The position numbers and the translations under genes were made by a program. Under the pieces are notes generated by a model. It searched no databases. It had not been told where the DNA came from and worked only from the letters and a program-made list of their open reading frames with translations. A stretch of 64,000 nucleotides of DNA from JBCBJZ01 sp038522635 (GTDB lineage: Bacteria; Pseudomonadota; Alphaproteobacteria; Rhizobiales; Hyphomicrobiaceae): contig JBCBJZ010000002.1 of assembly GCA_038522635.1 (NCBI GenBank), positions 6,811 through 70,810 on the forward strand, written 5' to 3'. The first letter of the stretch is position 1. The number at the start of each line of letters is the position of its first letter. Shown here in pieces: positions 1-10,003 of this stretch.

Positions 1-1325
1 TCGTTGGCGCGCACCCGCGCAAGCAGCGCCTCGTGACGTTCGCGACGCTGTCCCAACGGCATGCTGATCGCTTCGGCGATCTTTTCGCCCACCTCAGAAG
101 TGTCGTAGGGATTGACCAGCAACGCGTCTTGCAGGTCCTCGGCCGCGCCCGCAAACTTCGATAAGATCAGCACGCCCGGATCATCATCGTTTTGTGCCGC
201 CACATACTCTTTCGCGACCAGGTTCATGCCATCGCGCAACGGCGTCACAAGGCCAATGCGGCTGCCCCTGAAAAGCGCCGCCAAGGTGCGCCGCGCGATC
301 GGACGATGGATGTAGCGGATTGGCGTCCAGTCGAAATCGGCAAACTGGCCGTTGATCGCACCGGAGCGGCGTTCCAGTTCCTCGCGGATGTCGGAATAGG
401 CGTCGACGTTTTCGCGCGTGGGCGGCGCGATCTGCATCAGCGTGACGCCCTTCTGGTGGCCGGTGTAGCGCTCCAGCATGTACTGGAAGGCGGTGAAGCG
501 TTCGGGCAGGCCCTTTGAATAATCGAGCCTGTCAACGCCGATGATTTGGATCGTCTCGCTGGTGCGCCGTTGCAAGCGATCGATAACGCCTTCCGCTTCG
601 TCGGTCCGGGCCATCGCGCGAAAAGTATCGACGTCGATGCCGATCGGGTACGCTTTCACGGTGATGGTTCGGCCAAAGGCGGTCGCGGTGCCGGCGGCGT
701 CATCGATCGTCCCGTCGGCTTGGTCGGTGATGTAACGCTTGAAGTTGGCGATGTCGCCGGCCGTCTGCATCCCGACGACGTCATAGGAGAACAGCGCCCG
801 GATGATCGCCTCGCAATCGGGCATCGCGCGCAGGATATCGGGGGGCGGAAAGGGGATGTGGAGGAAAAACCCCAGCGGGTTGCCGCAGCCGCGTGCGCGC
901 AGCTCCGCACCAAGCGGAAACAGGTGGTAATCGTGGATCCACACCAGATCGTTGCTCTGGACGAGCGCGCGCAGCGTGTCGGCGAAGCGGCGGTTCACCT
1001 GCATGTAGGCGTCGGTATAGGCTTTCTCGGGCTTCGCCAGATCGAGGCGGTAATGCAGGATGGGCCACAGCACGTTGTTTCCCATGCCGTTGTAGTAGCC
1101 GTCGTATTCCTGCTGGGTCAGTGACAAGGTCGCCGTGCAGTAACCGGCATCATCGTTGAGCGCGACGCGTTGATGGGCCGGCGTGTCGTCAATGCGCCCA
1201 TCCCAGCCAAACCAGATCCCGCCGTATTCCCGCAAAGCATCGCCGAGCGCTACGGCAAGGCCGCCCGACTGGGAGTCCTTTCCCGGATCTGCAACCCGGT
1301 TCGAGACCATCACCAAACGCGTCAT
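1..1325 (-). CDS. otsA: Trehalose-6-phosphate synthase (GT20), 3' end cut by the window
   Basis: Cytoplasmic glycosyltransferase joining a nucleotide-activated glucose to glucose-6-phosphate to give trehalose-6-phosphate. The reverse-strand reading frame opens [16 protein letters not shown] and carries GT20 landmarks: a GGLAVAL nucleotide-sugar loop, HDYHLFPLG in the middle, [15 protein letters not shown], and [12 protein letters not shown] near the end. About 441 codons are visible; only a few tens of C-terminal residues are missing. The ATG at 1325 overlaps the stop of the upstream glycosidase gene as ATGA, so the two are translationally coupled, with GGGAG upstream as a ribosome site. It is the last gene of the otsB-GH15-otsA unit. 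Identification is firm. Confidence 0.95.
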   Translation of the reverse strand, partial: MTRLVMVSNRVADPGKDSQSGGLAVALGDALREYGGIWFGWDGRIDDTPAHQRVALNDDAGYCTATLSLTQQEYDGYYNGMGNNVLWPILHYRLDLAKPEKAYTDAYMQVNRRFADTLRALVQSNDLVWIHDYHLFPLGAELRARGCGNPLGFFLHIPFPPPDILRAMPDCEAIIRALFSYDVVGMQTAGDIANFKRYITDQADGTIDDAAGTATAFGRTITVKAYPIGIDVDTFRAMARTDEAEGVIDRLQRRTSETIQIIGVDRLDYSKGLPERFTAFQYMLERYTGHQKGVTLMQIAPPTRENVDAYSDIREELERRSGAINGQFADFDWTPIRYIHRPIARRTLAALFRGSRIGLVTPLRDGMNLVAKEYVAAQNDDDPGVLILSKFAGAAEDLQDALLVNPYDTSEVGEKIAEAISMPLGQRRERHEALLARVRAN

Positions 1326-3112
1326 ATGACCGACTCCCATGGTTTTGAAAGGCGCATCGCGGAATTGATGATGCCCACCATGGAATAGGTTTGCGGTAGG
1401 TTTCCCCACATCTCTCCGGTGCGCGGGTCGGTGTCCTCTGACATCAGACCCGCTTGACTACGATGCTGGAGCAACGCGTTGAAAATGTCACGCGCCTCGT
1501 CGGTGCGGCCGATGCGGGCGAGCGCATCGATCCGCCAGAACGCGCAAATGTTGAAGGCGGTTTCCGGCGTGCCGAAGTCGTCCGCAGCCTCATAGCGGCG
1601 CACATGGGGCCCATCGGCGAGCACCTCTTCGATGCGCTCCACCGTCGCCACAAAGCGTGGATCAAGCGGATCGATCAGGCCGACTTCCGCCATCAGCAGC
1701 ACGCTTGCGTCCATGGCTTCACCTTCGAAACTTTCAACGAAGGCTTGGCGCTTGTCAGACCAGGACCGTTTAAGAATTTCCGTTTGCATCGCGGTGGCGC
1801 GCCCCGACCAAAACCGTGCGCGCTCGGGCAAGTCGATCGCCTGTGCGATCTTGCCCAGGCGGTCACATGCCGCCCAGCACATCAACGCAGATGACGTGTG
1901 AACCCGCGCGCGCGAGCGTAGTTCCCACATCCCAGCATCGGGTTGGTCGTAGAGCTTGAACGCCTGCTCGCCCATCAATTCCAGGCGCTCAAAATCATGC
2001 CCCTGCGCGCGCCGCCCCATACGCGCATCGATGAACGCTTGGGCCGCCCCCAGCACCACGTTGCCGTAAACATCGTACTGCAGATGTTCGTGCGCCTGGT
2101 TGCCAACGCGCACCGGCCCCATGCCGCGGTACCCGGCAAGCTGTGTTTCCTGTCGCTCGATCAGCGCGCGTTCGAGCGCGATGCCGAGCACCGGCTGCAC
2201 GTGCCCCTCGGGGGCTTGCGCGACCACGTTCATCATCCAGCCGAAGTAGTTTTCCATGGTGCGGTTGGCGGCAAGGTTGTTCAACGCGCGCACCACGAAA
2301 AACGCATCGCGCAGCCAGCAGAACCGGTAATCCCAGTTGCGTCCGCTGTTGGCCGATTCGGGGATCGAGGTTGTGGCCGCAGCGATGATCGCGCCGGTCT
2401 CCTCATAGGAGCAAAGCTTCAGCGTGATCGCTGCGCGCATCACCTCGTGCTGCCATTCAAGCGGCAGCGCCAGGCGCCTCGTCCATCCGAGCCAGTAGTC
2501 AGCCGTGCGCTCGGTGAATTCGCGGGCCATGTCGGCAGCGCTGGTCGAAAGCGGTTCGTCCGGCCCCAGGATCAGATGCACGGGATCGGTCAGATTGAAC
2601 CAGGTCTCGCCGAGCACGTAATCGACGGCCGCATCGGTCGTCACGCGCAAGGTCATCTCATCATCGATGTAGCGGATGTGGTTGGAGCCGCGGGTGCGTT
2701 TGGGGCTTCGTGTCCCGTAGCCAAAGGTCGGGCGCAGGCGCAGGCGCACGCGCGGGCTGCCTGAGACGACGCGGATGGTGCGCACCAGGGAGCGCGGTCG
2801 AAACGCGCGTCCGCGGTCGACGTAGCGCGGCGCGAGGTCGATGACTTCGATCGTACCGGTGCTGCCGTGGAGCGTTGTCTTGAGGATCGCGGTGCGCTCC
2901 ACGTAGGCTTGCGTCGCATGCGTGAAGCCTTCCAGATCGACGGCCATCACGCCCTGCCCCTCGTCGCGCAAGGCGGCATCCGCATTGATGAGCGCGTTGA
3001 AGATGGGGTCGCCGTCGAACCGCGGCAGGCAGCACCACACGATGCGCGCTTGCGTGTCGATCAGCGCCGCGTAACTGCAGTTGCCGATCATGCCGAGGTC
3101 GAGGCTGGTCAT
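1322..3112 (-). CDS. Glycoside hydrolase family 15 protein (glucoamylase/trehalase-like)
   Basis: About 596 residues. It starts MTSLDLGMIGNCSYAALID, the usual N-terminal substrate-loop opening of bacterial GH15 proteins, and has the family motifs WDYRFCWLRDAFF in the middle and EMWGNLPQTYSMVGIINSA near the C-terminus. GH15 enzymes are inverting alpha-glucosidases; members linked to ots genes may act on trehalose or glucans, but the substrate cannot be told here. The start at 3112 is chosen because AGAAGG lies 8 bases upstream; in-frame ATGs at 3166 and 3178 are alternatives. It lies between otsB and otsA on the same strand and overlaps otsA by 4 bases, so a role in trehalose or glucan turnover is inferred. 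Confidence 0.88.
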   Translation of the reverse strand: MTSLDLGMIGNCSYAALIDTQARIVWCCLPRFDGDPIFNALINADAALRDEGQGVMAVDLEGFTHATQAYVERTAILKTTLHGSTGTIEVIDLAPRYVDRGRAFRPRSLVRTIRVVSGSPRVRLRLRPTFGYGTRSPKRTRGSNHIRYIDDEMTLRVTTDAAVDYVLGETWFNLTDPVHLILGPDEPLSTSAADMAREFTERTADYWLGWTRRLALPLEWQHEVMRAAITLKLCSYEETGAIIAAATTSIPESANSGRNWDYRFCWLRDAFFVVRALNNLAANRTMENYFGWMMNVVAQAPEGHVQPVLGIALERALIERQETQLAGYRGMGPVRVGNQAHEHLQYDVYGNVVLGAAQAFIDARMGRRAQGHDFERLELMGEQAFKLYDQPDAGMWELRSRARVHTSSALMCWAACDRLGKIAQAIDLPERARFWSGRATAMQTEILKRSWSDKRQAFVESFEGEAMDASVLLMAEVGLIDPLDPRFVATVERIEEVLADGPHVRRYEAADDFGTPETAFNICAFWRIDALARIGRTDEARDIFNALLQHRSQAGLMSEDTDPRTGEMWGNLPQTYSMVGIINSAMRLSKPWESVI

Positions 3113-3189
3113 CGCAGCGCCTTCTTGTGTTGAGGATGGTTCATCAGGTGAGGGGCTTGCGCTCATCGTGATTTGCATGATCGCCGCGC

Positions 3190-3963
3190 TCAGCGCCTCG
3201 CGGCCTCCAGTTGCGCGCAAAGCCATCGAAAGACGGCCTCATGGTCGTCAAGGCGGTAACGCGCGGCCGTCGCGCCCTGACCGACCTTGATGCTGACGCC
3301 GCGGGCCTCGGCGACGTTGTGGACGGCGGCAAAGCCGGCTTCGTCCGTGAGGTCGTCGCCGATGAAGACTGGAGCGCGTCCCGCAAATGGGCTTGCGCGC
3401 ATGAACCGTTGTATCGCTTCGCCCTTGTCGGCGCCGCGCGTACGCGCTTCTGCCACGCATTTTCCACGTTGCACGATGAAGCCAGGATGCGCGGCGACCA
3501 TCTCTTCGATGGCGCGCTGGCATGCCGCTTCGGCTGCGGGAGCAAGGCGCCAATGCAACGCGACCGCGTGGCTTTTGCGTTCGATCCCGACGCCCTCGTG
3601 GGCTGCGACCACCGCGCTGCAATGGCAGTCGATCGCGGCGAGCGCTGCCTCATCCACGGGCGCTGAATGCAGCACGCCTTCGCCATCGCGTTGCAGGAGC
3701 CCGTGGAGGCCTGCGGCGGGCAACGTCAGCGGAGCGAGAAAGCGGTCGACATCGGCGATGCCGCGGCCGGTGATGATCGCGACAGCGCCGGAGGTCGCGT
3801 GGGCCAGATCGCGCAACACGTCTGGCAGGCCGGGGGGCACGACCACCGCATCGGGGGTGGGCGCCAAGCCGACCAGCGTCCCGTCGAAGTCGAGGAACAG
3901 CGCGCTAGAAGCGAGCGCGATCGCGGGTGGTGGCAGGGTGCGCGCGGACTCGGTTTCACACAT
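3190..3963 (-). CDS. otsB: Trehalose-6-phosphate phosphatase
   Basis: Removes the phosphate from trehalose-6-phosphate, completing trehalose synthesis in the cytoplasm. The 257-residue protein is a HAD-superfamily phosphatase: motif I DFDGTLVGLAP with its two catalytic Asp residues near the N-terminus, a GRGIADVDRFL segment, and late acidic motif FIGDDLTDEAGF. The ATG at 3963 has GGAAGG six bases upstream and is preferred over an in-frame GTG at 4005. It is the first gene of the trehalose unit, ending 77 bases before the GH15 start. Three direct repeats lie 60-90 bases upstream. Confidence 0.94.
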   Translation of the reverse strand: MCETESARTLPPPAIALASSALFLDFDGTLVGLAPTPDAVVVPPGLPDVLRDLAHATSGAVAIITGRGIADVDRFLAPLTLPAAGLHGLLQRDGEGVLHSAPVDEAALAAIDCHCSAVVAAHEGVGIERKSHAVALHWRLAPAAEAACQRAIEEMVAAHPGFIVQRGKCVAEARTRGADKGEAIQRFMRASPFAGRAPVFIGDDLTDEAGFAAVHNVAEARGVSIKVGQGATAARYRLDDHEAVFRWLCAQLEAARR

Positions 3964-4024
3964 CGTGCGCCTTCCGGTGACCAGGGATGTGCCCGTGGGT
4001 GTCACCGGTGGTCGCGTTCGTCAA

Positions 4025-4055
4025 GGCGCTCGAGGGGGCGCTCCAGTGGGCGCTC
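4025..4055 (-). repeat. Three 7-bp direct repeats at 12-bp spacing upstream of otsB
   Basis: GGCGCTC on the plus strand (GAGCGCC on the minus strand) occurs at 4025, 4037 and 4049, a constant 12-base period, in the gap between the end of ureG and the otsB start. The spacing could suit cooperative protein binding or be chance in GC-rich DNA. No regulator is identified. Confidence 0.4.
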
Positions 4056-4116
4056 GCGTCGGCGCCTCTTTGGCCGTCCCGTGGCCGCTCCTCACGCCGA
4101 TCCTGTGGCCGTCGCT

Positions 4117-4800
4117 TCAAGCGGCGCCTGCGACCAGGCCCCCGCGGCGCTCGATGAAGCTCACGATCTCGTCGATGCCGGCCCCGGCCTTGAGGTTGGT
4201 GAAGACGAAAGGCGCTTCACCGCGTTGCGCTTTGGCATCGCGGCGCATGACGGCAAGGTCGGCACCAACGTAGGGGGCCAGGTCGGTCTTGTTGATGATG
4301 AGCAGATCGGCACGCGTGATGCCGGGGCCGCCTTTGCGTGGGATCTCTTCGCCTTGCGCGACATCGATCACGTAAATCGTGAGGTCGGCGAGGTCCGGCG
4401 AAAAGGTGGCCGCGAGGTTATCGCCGCCCGATTCGATCAAAACCAATGCCAAATCCGGCCAGCGGCGTCGTAAATCCGCGATGGCCGACAGGTTCAGCGA
4501 GCAGTCTTCGCGGATCGCGGTATGCGGGCAGCCGCCCGTCTCAACCCCGATCACGCGGTCGCTGGCCAGCGCCTGGGCGCGCATCAGGAACTCCGCGTCC
4601 TCGCGCGTGTAGATGTCGTTGGTGATGACGCCCATGTCGTAGCGCGCGCGCATGGCGCGGCAGAGCGCGGCCGTAAGCGTGGTTTTGCCGGAACCGACAG
4701 GACCGCCGATGCCGACGCGCAAGGGGCCATGCGGAGACGCCAGACGGGGCGTGGGCGCGTTTGGCTGATCAAGGGTGGGCGTTGAGGTCAGTTGGGTCAT
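4117..4800 (-). CDS. ureG: Urease accessory GTPase UreG
   Basis: SIMIBI-class GTPase that drives nickel delivery to urease together with UreE, UreF and UreD. The 227-residue sequence has a P-loop [10 protein letters not shown] at about residues 33-42, the nickel-binding CPH motif in [11 protein letters not shown], a conserved ESGGDNL segment, and base-recognition NKTD. The N-terminus is about 20 residues longer than typical, with a Pro/Thr-rich lead. Its ATG overlaps the ureF stop (ATGA). It is the last gene of the urea uptake and hydrolysis block. Confidence 0.97.
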   Translation of the reverse strand: MTQLTSTPTLDQPNAPTPRLASPHGPLRVGIGGPVGSGKTTLTAALCRAMRARYDMGVITNDIYTREDAEFLMRAQALASDRVIGVETGGCPHTAIREDCSLNLSAIADLRRRWPDLALVLIESGGDNLAATFSPDLADLTIYVIDVAQGEEIPRKGGPGITRADLLIINKTDLAPYVGADLAVMRRDAKAQRGEAPFVFTNLKAGAGIDEIVSFIERRGGLVAGAA

Positions 4801-5501
4801 GAGCGGAACACTCGCACGGTTTGGGTTTCGTGCGCCATCGACAGCAGGTCGACCATGACGGTCGCGGTGCCAAGATCGCGCTCGTGGCTGGTGAGGGCGT
4901 CGGCGCAGGCGCGCTGCAACGAGGGGAGCAGGGCAGCGGTGATGCGTTGCGCCTCGAATTGGCCGATCACGCTAAGCCGCATCGCAGCCGACAGCCCCTG
5001 GCTCACCGTGTTGATCGCGAAGGCGCGCAGCGTGACGGGGCAGGCGATGGCGTGGTCGCGGCCTGCAAGGGCGACGGCGGCGGCGAGCGTCAACGGGCGA
5101 GCCTCATCATCCCAGATCGCGTTGGTCAGCGCATCAGGACGCTGCCAGCCGGCGCGGTAGGCCATGCGGAAGCCGTCGCCCTGGGCATGCGCCTCCAGAT
5201 GCCGCTCTCGGGTCGTTTGAAGCGCGCTGGATAAGGCGCAGGCTTCCTGGAGGGATGCGTTGTCGCCGGCGCGGTCGATGAGCGCCATGATGATCAAATC
5301 CTGGCCCAAGGGTCCGTGCTCAGCGAGCGCTTCGAGCCAGCCGCGTAAACCTGTCCCGTCGTTGACCGTGCCTTGGAGGACGGCGGCCTCCAGGCCTTGC
5401 GAATACGCAAAGCCGCTGACCGGAAACGCCGGTGACAGCCAGATGTGGAGCAGACCTTGCGGATCGCCCTCGCTGATCGCGACGCCTGGTCGATCAGCCA
5501 T
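4797..5501 (-). CDS. ureF: Urease accessory protein UreF
   Basis: All-helical chaperone that works with UreD and gates the UreG GTPase during nickel insertion. The 234-residue protein starts [15 protein letters not shown] and shows the family signature [17 protein letters not shown] followed by [17 protein letters not shown]. The ATG at 5501 overlaps the end of ureE by eight bases, and the 3' end overlaps ureG by four, so ureE, ureF and ureG are coupled. An upstream in-frame extension would translate the ureE histidine tail in another frame and is not credible. Confidence 0.94.
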   Translation of the reverse strand: MADRPGVAISEGDPQGLLHIWLSPAFPVSGFAYSQGLEAAVLQGTVNDGTGLRGWLEALAEHGPLGQDLIIMALIDRAGDNASLQEACALSSALQTTRERHLEAHAQGDGFRMAYRAGWQRPDALTNAIWDDEARPLTLAAAVALAGRDHAIACPVTLRAFAINTVSQGLSAAMRLSVIGQFEAQRITAALLPSLQRACADALTSHERDLGTATVMVDLLSMAHETQTVRVFRS

Positions 5502-6087
5502 GGTGAGGGTGGCCGCCGGTATCTTGGGTCCGCTTAGCGCTGTCGCCGTGGCCGTGGTCTTCGCTATGCGAATGTGTGTGACCATGCCCATGCCCATGCC
5601 CATGATCATCGTGGTGGCCGTGATGGTGGCTTGCGTGCAGCGAGCCCGGTCCACCGTAGGCGCCGCCCTCGGGCTCGAAGGGGCGCATGACCGCCTCCGC
5701 AGCACCGCCCAACCCGCGCACCATGGCCGCGAGCACGTGATCGTCCTGAATGTAAAGGGCTGCGCCTTCGCGATCGACTTCGGCGGGCGTGTGACGGTTC
5801 CCGATGTGCCAGGCGATGCGGGTCAGGGCTTGCTGTGAGGGCGCCGTCAGTTTCAACAACGCTTCCTCCGCTGCGATCACGCGCACCACGCCAGCTTCGC
5901 CGTCCCAAAGGCCCGCACCGTGCGCGAGGTAGGTCGCTTCGGCCAGGTCGAGCAGCACATCGTCACCCTGATCGGTGCGCAGCATCACCCGACGACGGTA
6001 GCGCTCGGCACGCACCAGCGTCACCGTCCGGGCGGCATCGCGCACGCGCGCATCGCCGGGCTGCAGCGTGGAGGTCGCGCGGATCAT
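5494..6087 (-). CDS. ureE: Urease accessory nickel metallochaperone UreE
   Basis: Binds nickel and hands it to the urease activation complex. The 197-residue protein has an N-terminal peptide-binding domain, then a metal-binding domain with WHIGNRHTPAEV and IQDDHVLAAMVRGLG. It ends in a very histidine-rich tail of about 45 residues (HHHGHHDDHGHGHGHGHTHS and onward to HPHHG). The start at 6087 (MIRATSTLQ) has AAGGAG nine bases upstream. Such His tails are known in UreE proteins that store or buffer several nickel ions. It overlaps ureF by eight bases. Confidence 0.95.
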   Translation of the reverse strand: MIRATSTLQPGDARVRDAARTVTLVRAERYRRRVMLRTDQGDDVLLDLAEATYLAHGAGLWDGEAGVVRVIAAEEALLKLTAPSQQALTRIAWHIGNRHTPAEVDREGAALYIQDDHVLAAMVRGLGGAAEAVMRPFEPEGGAYGGPGSLHASHHHGHHDDHGHGHGHGHTHSHSEDHGHGDSAKRTQDTGGHPHHG

Positions 6088-6189
6088 CGGGCGGGGCTCC
6101 TTTGGGCTTTGGCGGTGAGACGATTGGCGCATGAGGAACGCAGGGTCCGAGCGGATGTCGGTTGCGCTGCCGCTTCGAGCAGCTAAGCT

Positions 6190-7905
6190 TCAAAACAGGA
6201 AATAGCGCTGGGCCATCGGCAAGCTGCTCGCCGGATCGCAAACGAGCAGCGCCCCGTCAGCGCGCACCTCGTAGGTTTCCGGGTCGATCTCGATCGCTGG
6301 GGTTGCATCGTTGAGCACCATCGATGCCTTCGAGATGCCGCCGCGCACGTTCGAAATCGCGACCACGTCCTTCTGCAGTCCCAGCCGCGCGCCGATGCCG
6401 CCCGCCAGCGCAGCCTGTGAGACGAACGTGAGCGATGTGCGCGTCATTGCCGAGCCGTAGGCCCCGAACATTGGGCGGTAATGCACCGGTTGCGGCGTTG
6501 GAATGGACGCGTTCGGATCGCCCATGGCAGCCGCAGCGATGGCCCCGCCCTTTAGGATCATGTCGGGTTTCACGCCGAAGAACGCTGGCGACCACAGGCA
6601 CAGGTCCGCCAGTTTGCCGACCTCCACCGAACCGATGTGCGCGGACATGCCGTGCGCGATGGCCGGGTTGATGGTGTATTTGGCGATGTAGCGTTTGACG
6701 CGGGTGTTGTCGTTGCCGCTGCCCTGGTCTTCGGGCAGGGGGCCGCGCTGCACCTTCATCTTGTGCGCGGTCTGCCAGGTCCGGATAATGACCTCGCCAA
6801 CGCGGCCCATGGCCTGGCTGTCGGACGCCATCATCGATAGCGCGCCCATGTCATGGAGGATGTCTTCAGCGGCGATGGTTTCCTTGCGTATGCGGCTCTC
6901 CGCGAACGCGAGGTCTTCAGGGATCGACGGGTCAAGGTGATGGCACACCATCAGCATGTCCAGGTGCTCGTCGATCGTGTTGACCGTGAACGGGCGCGTG
7001 GGATTGGTCGATGAGGGCAGCACGTTGGGCAGGCCTGCAACCTTCATGATGTCGGGTGCGTGGCCACCGCCGGCGCCTTCGGTGTGGAAGGCGTGTATCG
7101 TCCGATCTTTGAAGGCCGCGATCGTGTCTTCGACAAACCCGCTTTCGTTGAGCGTGTCGGTGTGGATCATCACCTGGACATCGTGATCATCGGCAACGCT
7201 TAAGCAGTTGTCGATGGCCGCTGGCGTGGTGCCCCAGTCTTCATGCAGCTTGAGCGCGCAGGCGCCCGCCGCGATCTGTTCTTCAAGCGCCTGCGGGAGT
7301 GCTGCGTTGCCCTTGCCGGCGAACGCAAGGTTCATCGGGAACGCGTCAGCGGCCCGGAGCATGGTTTCGATGTGCCAGGGCCCCGGCGTGCAGGTCGTGG
7401 CATTGGTGCCGGTCGCAGGCCCCGTGCCGCCGCCGAGCATGGTGGTGACGCCGGACATCAGCGCCTCTTCAATCTGCTGCGGGCAGATGAAATGAATATG
7501 CGCGTCAAAGCCACCGGCGGTGAGCAGTTTGCCTTCGCCCGCGATCGCTTCGGTGCCCGGCCCAACGATGATCGTCACATCGGGCTGGATGTCGGGGTTG
7601 CCCGCCTTGCCGATCGCGGCGATGCGGCCGTCTTTGAGGCCGATGTCGGCTTTCACGATGCCGGTGTGGCAAACGATCAGGGCGTTGGTGATGACCGTAT
7701 CCACAGCGCCATCCGCGCGCGTCACCTGCGATTGCCCCATACCGTCGCGGATGACTTTACCGCCTCCGAATTTGACCTCTTCACCGTAGGTGGTGTGGTC
7801 GCGCTCGACCTCGATGAAGAGTTCAGTGTCGGCAAGGCGGACTTTGTCGCCAACGGTCGGCCCGAACATGTCGGCGTAGGCGTCACGCGAGATTTTGGCC
7901 GGCAT
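6190..7905 (-). CDS. ureC: Urease alpha subunit (catalytic)
   Basis: Large subunit of nickel urease, which hydrolyses urea to ammonia and carbamate in the cytoplasm. At 571 residues it is full length. Nickel and active-site elements are visible: [13 protein letters not shown] (His136, His138), the carbamylated lysine in ALKLHEDWG (about Lys219), His248 in [10 protein letters not shown], His274 in [12 protein letters not shown], and the mobile-flap Cys/His in [12 protein letters not shown] (about 321-323). It begins [20 protein letters not shown]. It lies downstream of ureA, ureB and an lprI-like gene, and 100 bases upstream of ureE. Confidence 0.98.
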   Translation of the reverse strand: MPAKISRDAYADMFGPTVGDKVRLADTELFIEVERDHTTYGEEVKFGGGKVIRDGMGQSQVTRADGAVDTVITNALIVCHTGIVKADIGLKDGRIAAIGKAGNPDIQPDVTIIVGPGTEAIAGEGKLLTAGGFDAHIHFICPQQIEEALMSGVTTMLGGGTGPATGTNATTCTPGPWHIETMLRAADAFPMNLAFAGKGNAALPQALEEQIAAGACALKLHEDWGTTPAAIDNCLSVADDHDVQVMIHTDTLNESGFVEDTIAAFKDRTIHAFHTEGAGGGHAPDIMKVAGLPNVLPSSTNPTRPFTVNTIDEHLDMLMVCHHLDPSIPEDLAFAESRIRKETIAAEDILHDMGALSMMASDSQAMGRVGEVIIRTWQTAHKMKVQRGPLPEDQGSGNDNTRVKRYIAKYTINPAIAHGMSAHIGSVEVGKLADLCLWSPAFFGVKPDMILKGGAIAAAAMGDPNASIPTPQPVHYRPMFGAYGSAMTRTSLTFVSQAALAGGIGARLGLQKDVVAISNVRGGISKASMVLNDATPAIEIDPETYEVRADGALLVCDPASSLPMAQRYFLF

Positions 7906-7917
7906 AAGCGGGCGCCC

Positions 7918-8352
7918 CTATCGTGTGAGGAAATTTTTAAGTTGGGCGGTGCGCGCACGCGTCATGGCAGCAAGGCAGATGCTGACGGCCGCGCTTTGGC
8001 CGGATCCGCCGTACCACTCAAGGCCAATGATCTCACAGTGGCGATCGCGGTAGGTGATCCATGCCCGCTGCGCTTGGATGAGGGCCTTCTTGAAGCCCTT
8101 CTTCTGAAGCGGTGGTTCAGCGCCAGCGTCATTCTTGACCATGGCGGCGCGCACAAGCTTGTAGACGCGGTTCAGCTCACGGTCAGCCTTCTCAAGGTCC
8201 TTGCCCGCGCAGACCGTCATTTCGGCCTGGGAGCGGGGCTCATTGCAATTGGCGCGTTGCGCTGCCGCTGGGTGCACCGCCCATGTTGCGGCAACCAAAA
8301 GCATGACGGTGAGCGCGATGATCGGGGCAAAAATTCCGCGGGGGTGGTGCAT
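7918..8352 (-). CDS. LprI/DUF1311-family secreted protein inside the urease operon
   Basis: A 144-residue protein with an N-terminal signal peptide (hydrophobic stretch ending near AAAQRANC) and the LprI/DUF1311 pattern: an early Cys, SQAEMTVCAGKDLEKADRELN, a basic middle, then AQRAWITYRDRHCEIIGL and a final SICLAAMT, four cysteines that could pair in the periplasm. LprI proteins of other bacteria are described as lysozyme inhibitors; the role here is unknown. Its ATG overlaps the ureB stop as TGATG and it ends 12 bases before ureC, so it is co-translated with urease. An exported protein between two urease subunit genes is odd. Confidence 0.8.
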   Translation of the reverse strand: MHHPRGIFAPIIALTVMLLVAATWAVHPAAAQRANCNEPRSQAEMTVCAGKDLEKADRELNRVYKLVRAAMVKNDAGAEPPLQKKGFKKALIQAQRAWITYRDRHCEIIGLEWYGGSGQSAAVSICLAAMTRARTAQLKNFLTR

Positions 8353-8657
8353 CAAAGATCTCCCATAATCTGCTGTTGAAAGCCGTAAATTTTGCGCGCG
8401 CCTACGATCGCCACAAGGGTGACCGTTCGCGTCTGGCCGGGTTCAAAACGGACCGCGGTGCCAGCGGGAATATCGAGGCGAAAGCCACGCGCCTTCTCGC
8501 GGTCAAACGAAAGCGCGCGGTTCGTCTCGAAGAAATGGTAATGGCTGCCGACCTGGATCGGCCGATCGCCCGTGTTGGCGATCTCAAGCTCGATGGTGGC
8601 GCGGCCGGCATTCAGCTCGATCTCGCCGTCGGCTGTGATGACTTCACCTACACGCAT
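8352..8657 (-). CDS. ureB: Urease beta subunit
   Basis: Small structural subunit of urease, 101 residues, the typical length for a three-subunit bacterial enzyme. It opens [19 protein letters not shown] and has the conserved [35 protein letters not shown] and YGFQ segments. It lies 48 bases downstream of ureA and shares a TGATG overlap with the lprI-like gene. Confidence 0.97.
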   Translation of the reverse strand: MRVGEVITADGEIELNAGRATIELEIANTGDRPIQVGSHYHFFETNRALSFDREKARGFRLDIPAGTAVRFEPGQTRTVTLVAIVGARKIYGFQQQIMGDL

Positions 8658-8705
8658 GGGGGCACCTTCTTTGTGTTGGGCGCGCGAGACCTGCGCGCGC
8701 GGACC

Positions 8706-9008
8706 CTAACGGATCGGCGTATGCACCGTGACGAGTTTCGTCCCGTCGGGGAAAGTCGCTTCGACCTGCACGTCGTGGATCATGTCGGCGATGCCATCCA
8801 TCACTTGCGCCCGTGTGATCACTTGCGCCCCCTCATCCATCAGTTGCGCGACGCTGCGGCCATCGCGGGCGCCCTCGACCACGAAGTCGGTGATCAGCGC
8901 GATGGCCTCGGGATAGTTGAGTTTGACGCCGCGCTCCAACCGCCGGCGCGCCACCATGGCGGCGGTCGCGATGAGCAGTTTGTCTTTTTCGCGCGGGGTC
9001 AGATTCAT
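8706..9008 (-). CDS. ureA: Urease gamma subunit
   Basis: Smallest urease subunit, 100 residues, starting [20 protein letters not shown] and carrying the family block [24 protein letters not shown] and a C-terminal VTVHTPIR. The start at 9008 matches the universal family N-terminus; a short in-frame extension to 9032 overlaps the ureD 3' end and is less likely. It lies 11 bases after ureD. Confidence 0.97.
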   Translation of the reverse strand: MNLTPREKDKLLIATAAMVARRRLERGVKLNYPEAIALITDFVVEGARDGRSVAQLMDEGAQVITRAQVMDGIADMIHDVQVEATFPDGTKLVTVHTPIR

Positions 9009-9019
9009 GGCCGTCTCCC

Positions 9020-9994
9020 TCAGGTCATCCACACGCGCGGCACCGGCCTATCGGTGAGCCGTGGAACGATGGCTTCGGTGATGGCGCGAAGGCGGGCCGC
9101 GGTGGGCGCCAGCGCGCGAATGATGAGTTTGCCGTCAAATGCTGTTGCGGCGGCGACCGCGCTTTCACGCGTGGCGACCGGCTCGGGCGGCAGCAGGTGG
9201 CGGACCGCATCTAAGCGATCTTCGGCATCGGGGGCAATGTAGAGCAGCGTTGCGAACGCCCCGTGGGTGTTGAGACGTGCGCTCGGATAGGCATGCGCCA
9301 GCACGGCATCATCGAGCGCGAAGGCATCGGCGTAGCTTAATGCGCCGTTGCGCGTGATCCGCCACCGGTCCCTCAGGTGCAAGCGTCGGACACGTTCGCC
9401 CATGGCGGGGCGGCCGAGGATGAGGCATTCAACGATGATCGCCCGGGCATCGGGCGCGAGGTTGAACGTGTAATCGCGCTCCAGGGCGGCATCATCGAAG
9501 ACGATCGTCTCTTGCGGCAGCCACGCGAAACGCGCCTGGGGGCCAATGTCCGCGTGCACCTCAAGACGGCTGATGGCTTTTCCGCAGCGGCGGTAGACGC
9601 GTTCGGCGGCCTGGGTTGCGACGCTCAGCGCGGCGCCGGTTTCCACGTTGAACGATTGGCGCACGTGATCGCCGCTGGCGATGCCACCGCCCGTGTTGAT
9701 GATGATCGCTTGTGGAGGAGCGTCCGGTTTGCCTTTCGGAAAGCGCACCTGATAGCCGTCGCGTTGCGCAACGCTCGTGAGGGCGCTGCGGCCTTCTTTC
9801 AGCGCGACGCCAACGTGGATGGCGCCGTTCACCCTGATGCCTTCAAGCGTGGGCGCGCCTTTTGCGGATCGAGCCGACGTCGCCGATGCGCATGGCGCCG
9901 CTTGCGATCCGTGTTCCACGGCAGGTTCGCGGTTTGCGGTCGCGTTGAAGCCGGTTGCCACGCGATCCCCGTCAGCCGCCATCGTGTGGTCCAC
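9020..9994 (-). CDS. ureD: Urease accessory protein UreD
   Basis: Scaffold of the urease activation complex that binds apo-urease with UreF. About 324 residues from a GTG at 9994 (an ATG at 9982 is equally possible). Family features include [41 protein letters not shown] and [20 protein letters not shown]. The first 50 residues are low-complexity and unlike most UreD proteins. It sits directly between urtE (10-base gap) and ureA, linking urea transport and hydrolysis in one transcription unit. Confidence 0.93.
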   Translation of the reverse strand: MDHTMAADGDRVATGFNATANREPAVEHGSQAAPCASATSARSAKGAPTLEGIRVNGAIHVGVALKEGRSALTSVAQRDGYQVRFPKGKPDAPPQAIIINTGGGIASGDHVRQSFNVETGAALSVATQAAERVYRRCGKAISRLEVHADIGPQARFAWLPQETIVFDDAALERDYTFNLAPDARAIIVECLILGRPAMGERVRRLHLRDRWRITRNGALSYADAFALDDAVLAHAYPSARLNTHGAFATLLYIAPDAEDRLDAVRHLLPPEPVATRESAVAAATAFDGKLIIRALAPTAARLRAITEAIVPRLTDRPVPRVWMT

Positions 9995-10003
9995 CCGCGC
10001 CCA

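Noticed and set aside
7243..8379. 378-codon plus-strand open frame opposite ureC, lprI and ureB
   Set aside because: GC-rich antisense shadow; three well-conserved genes occupy the other strand.
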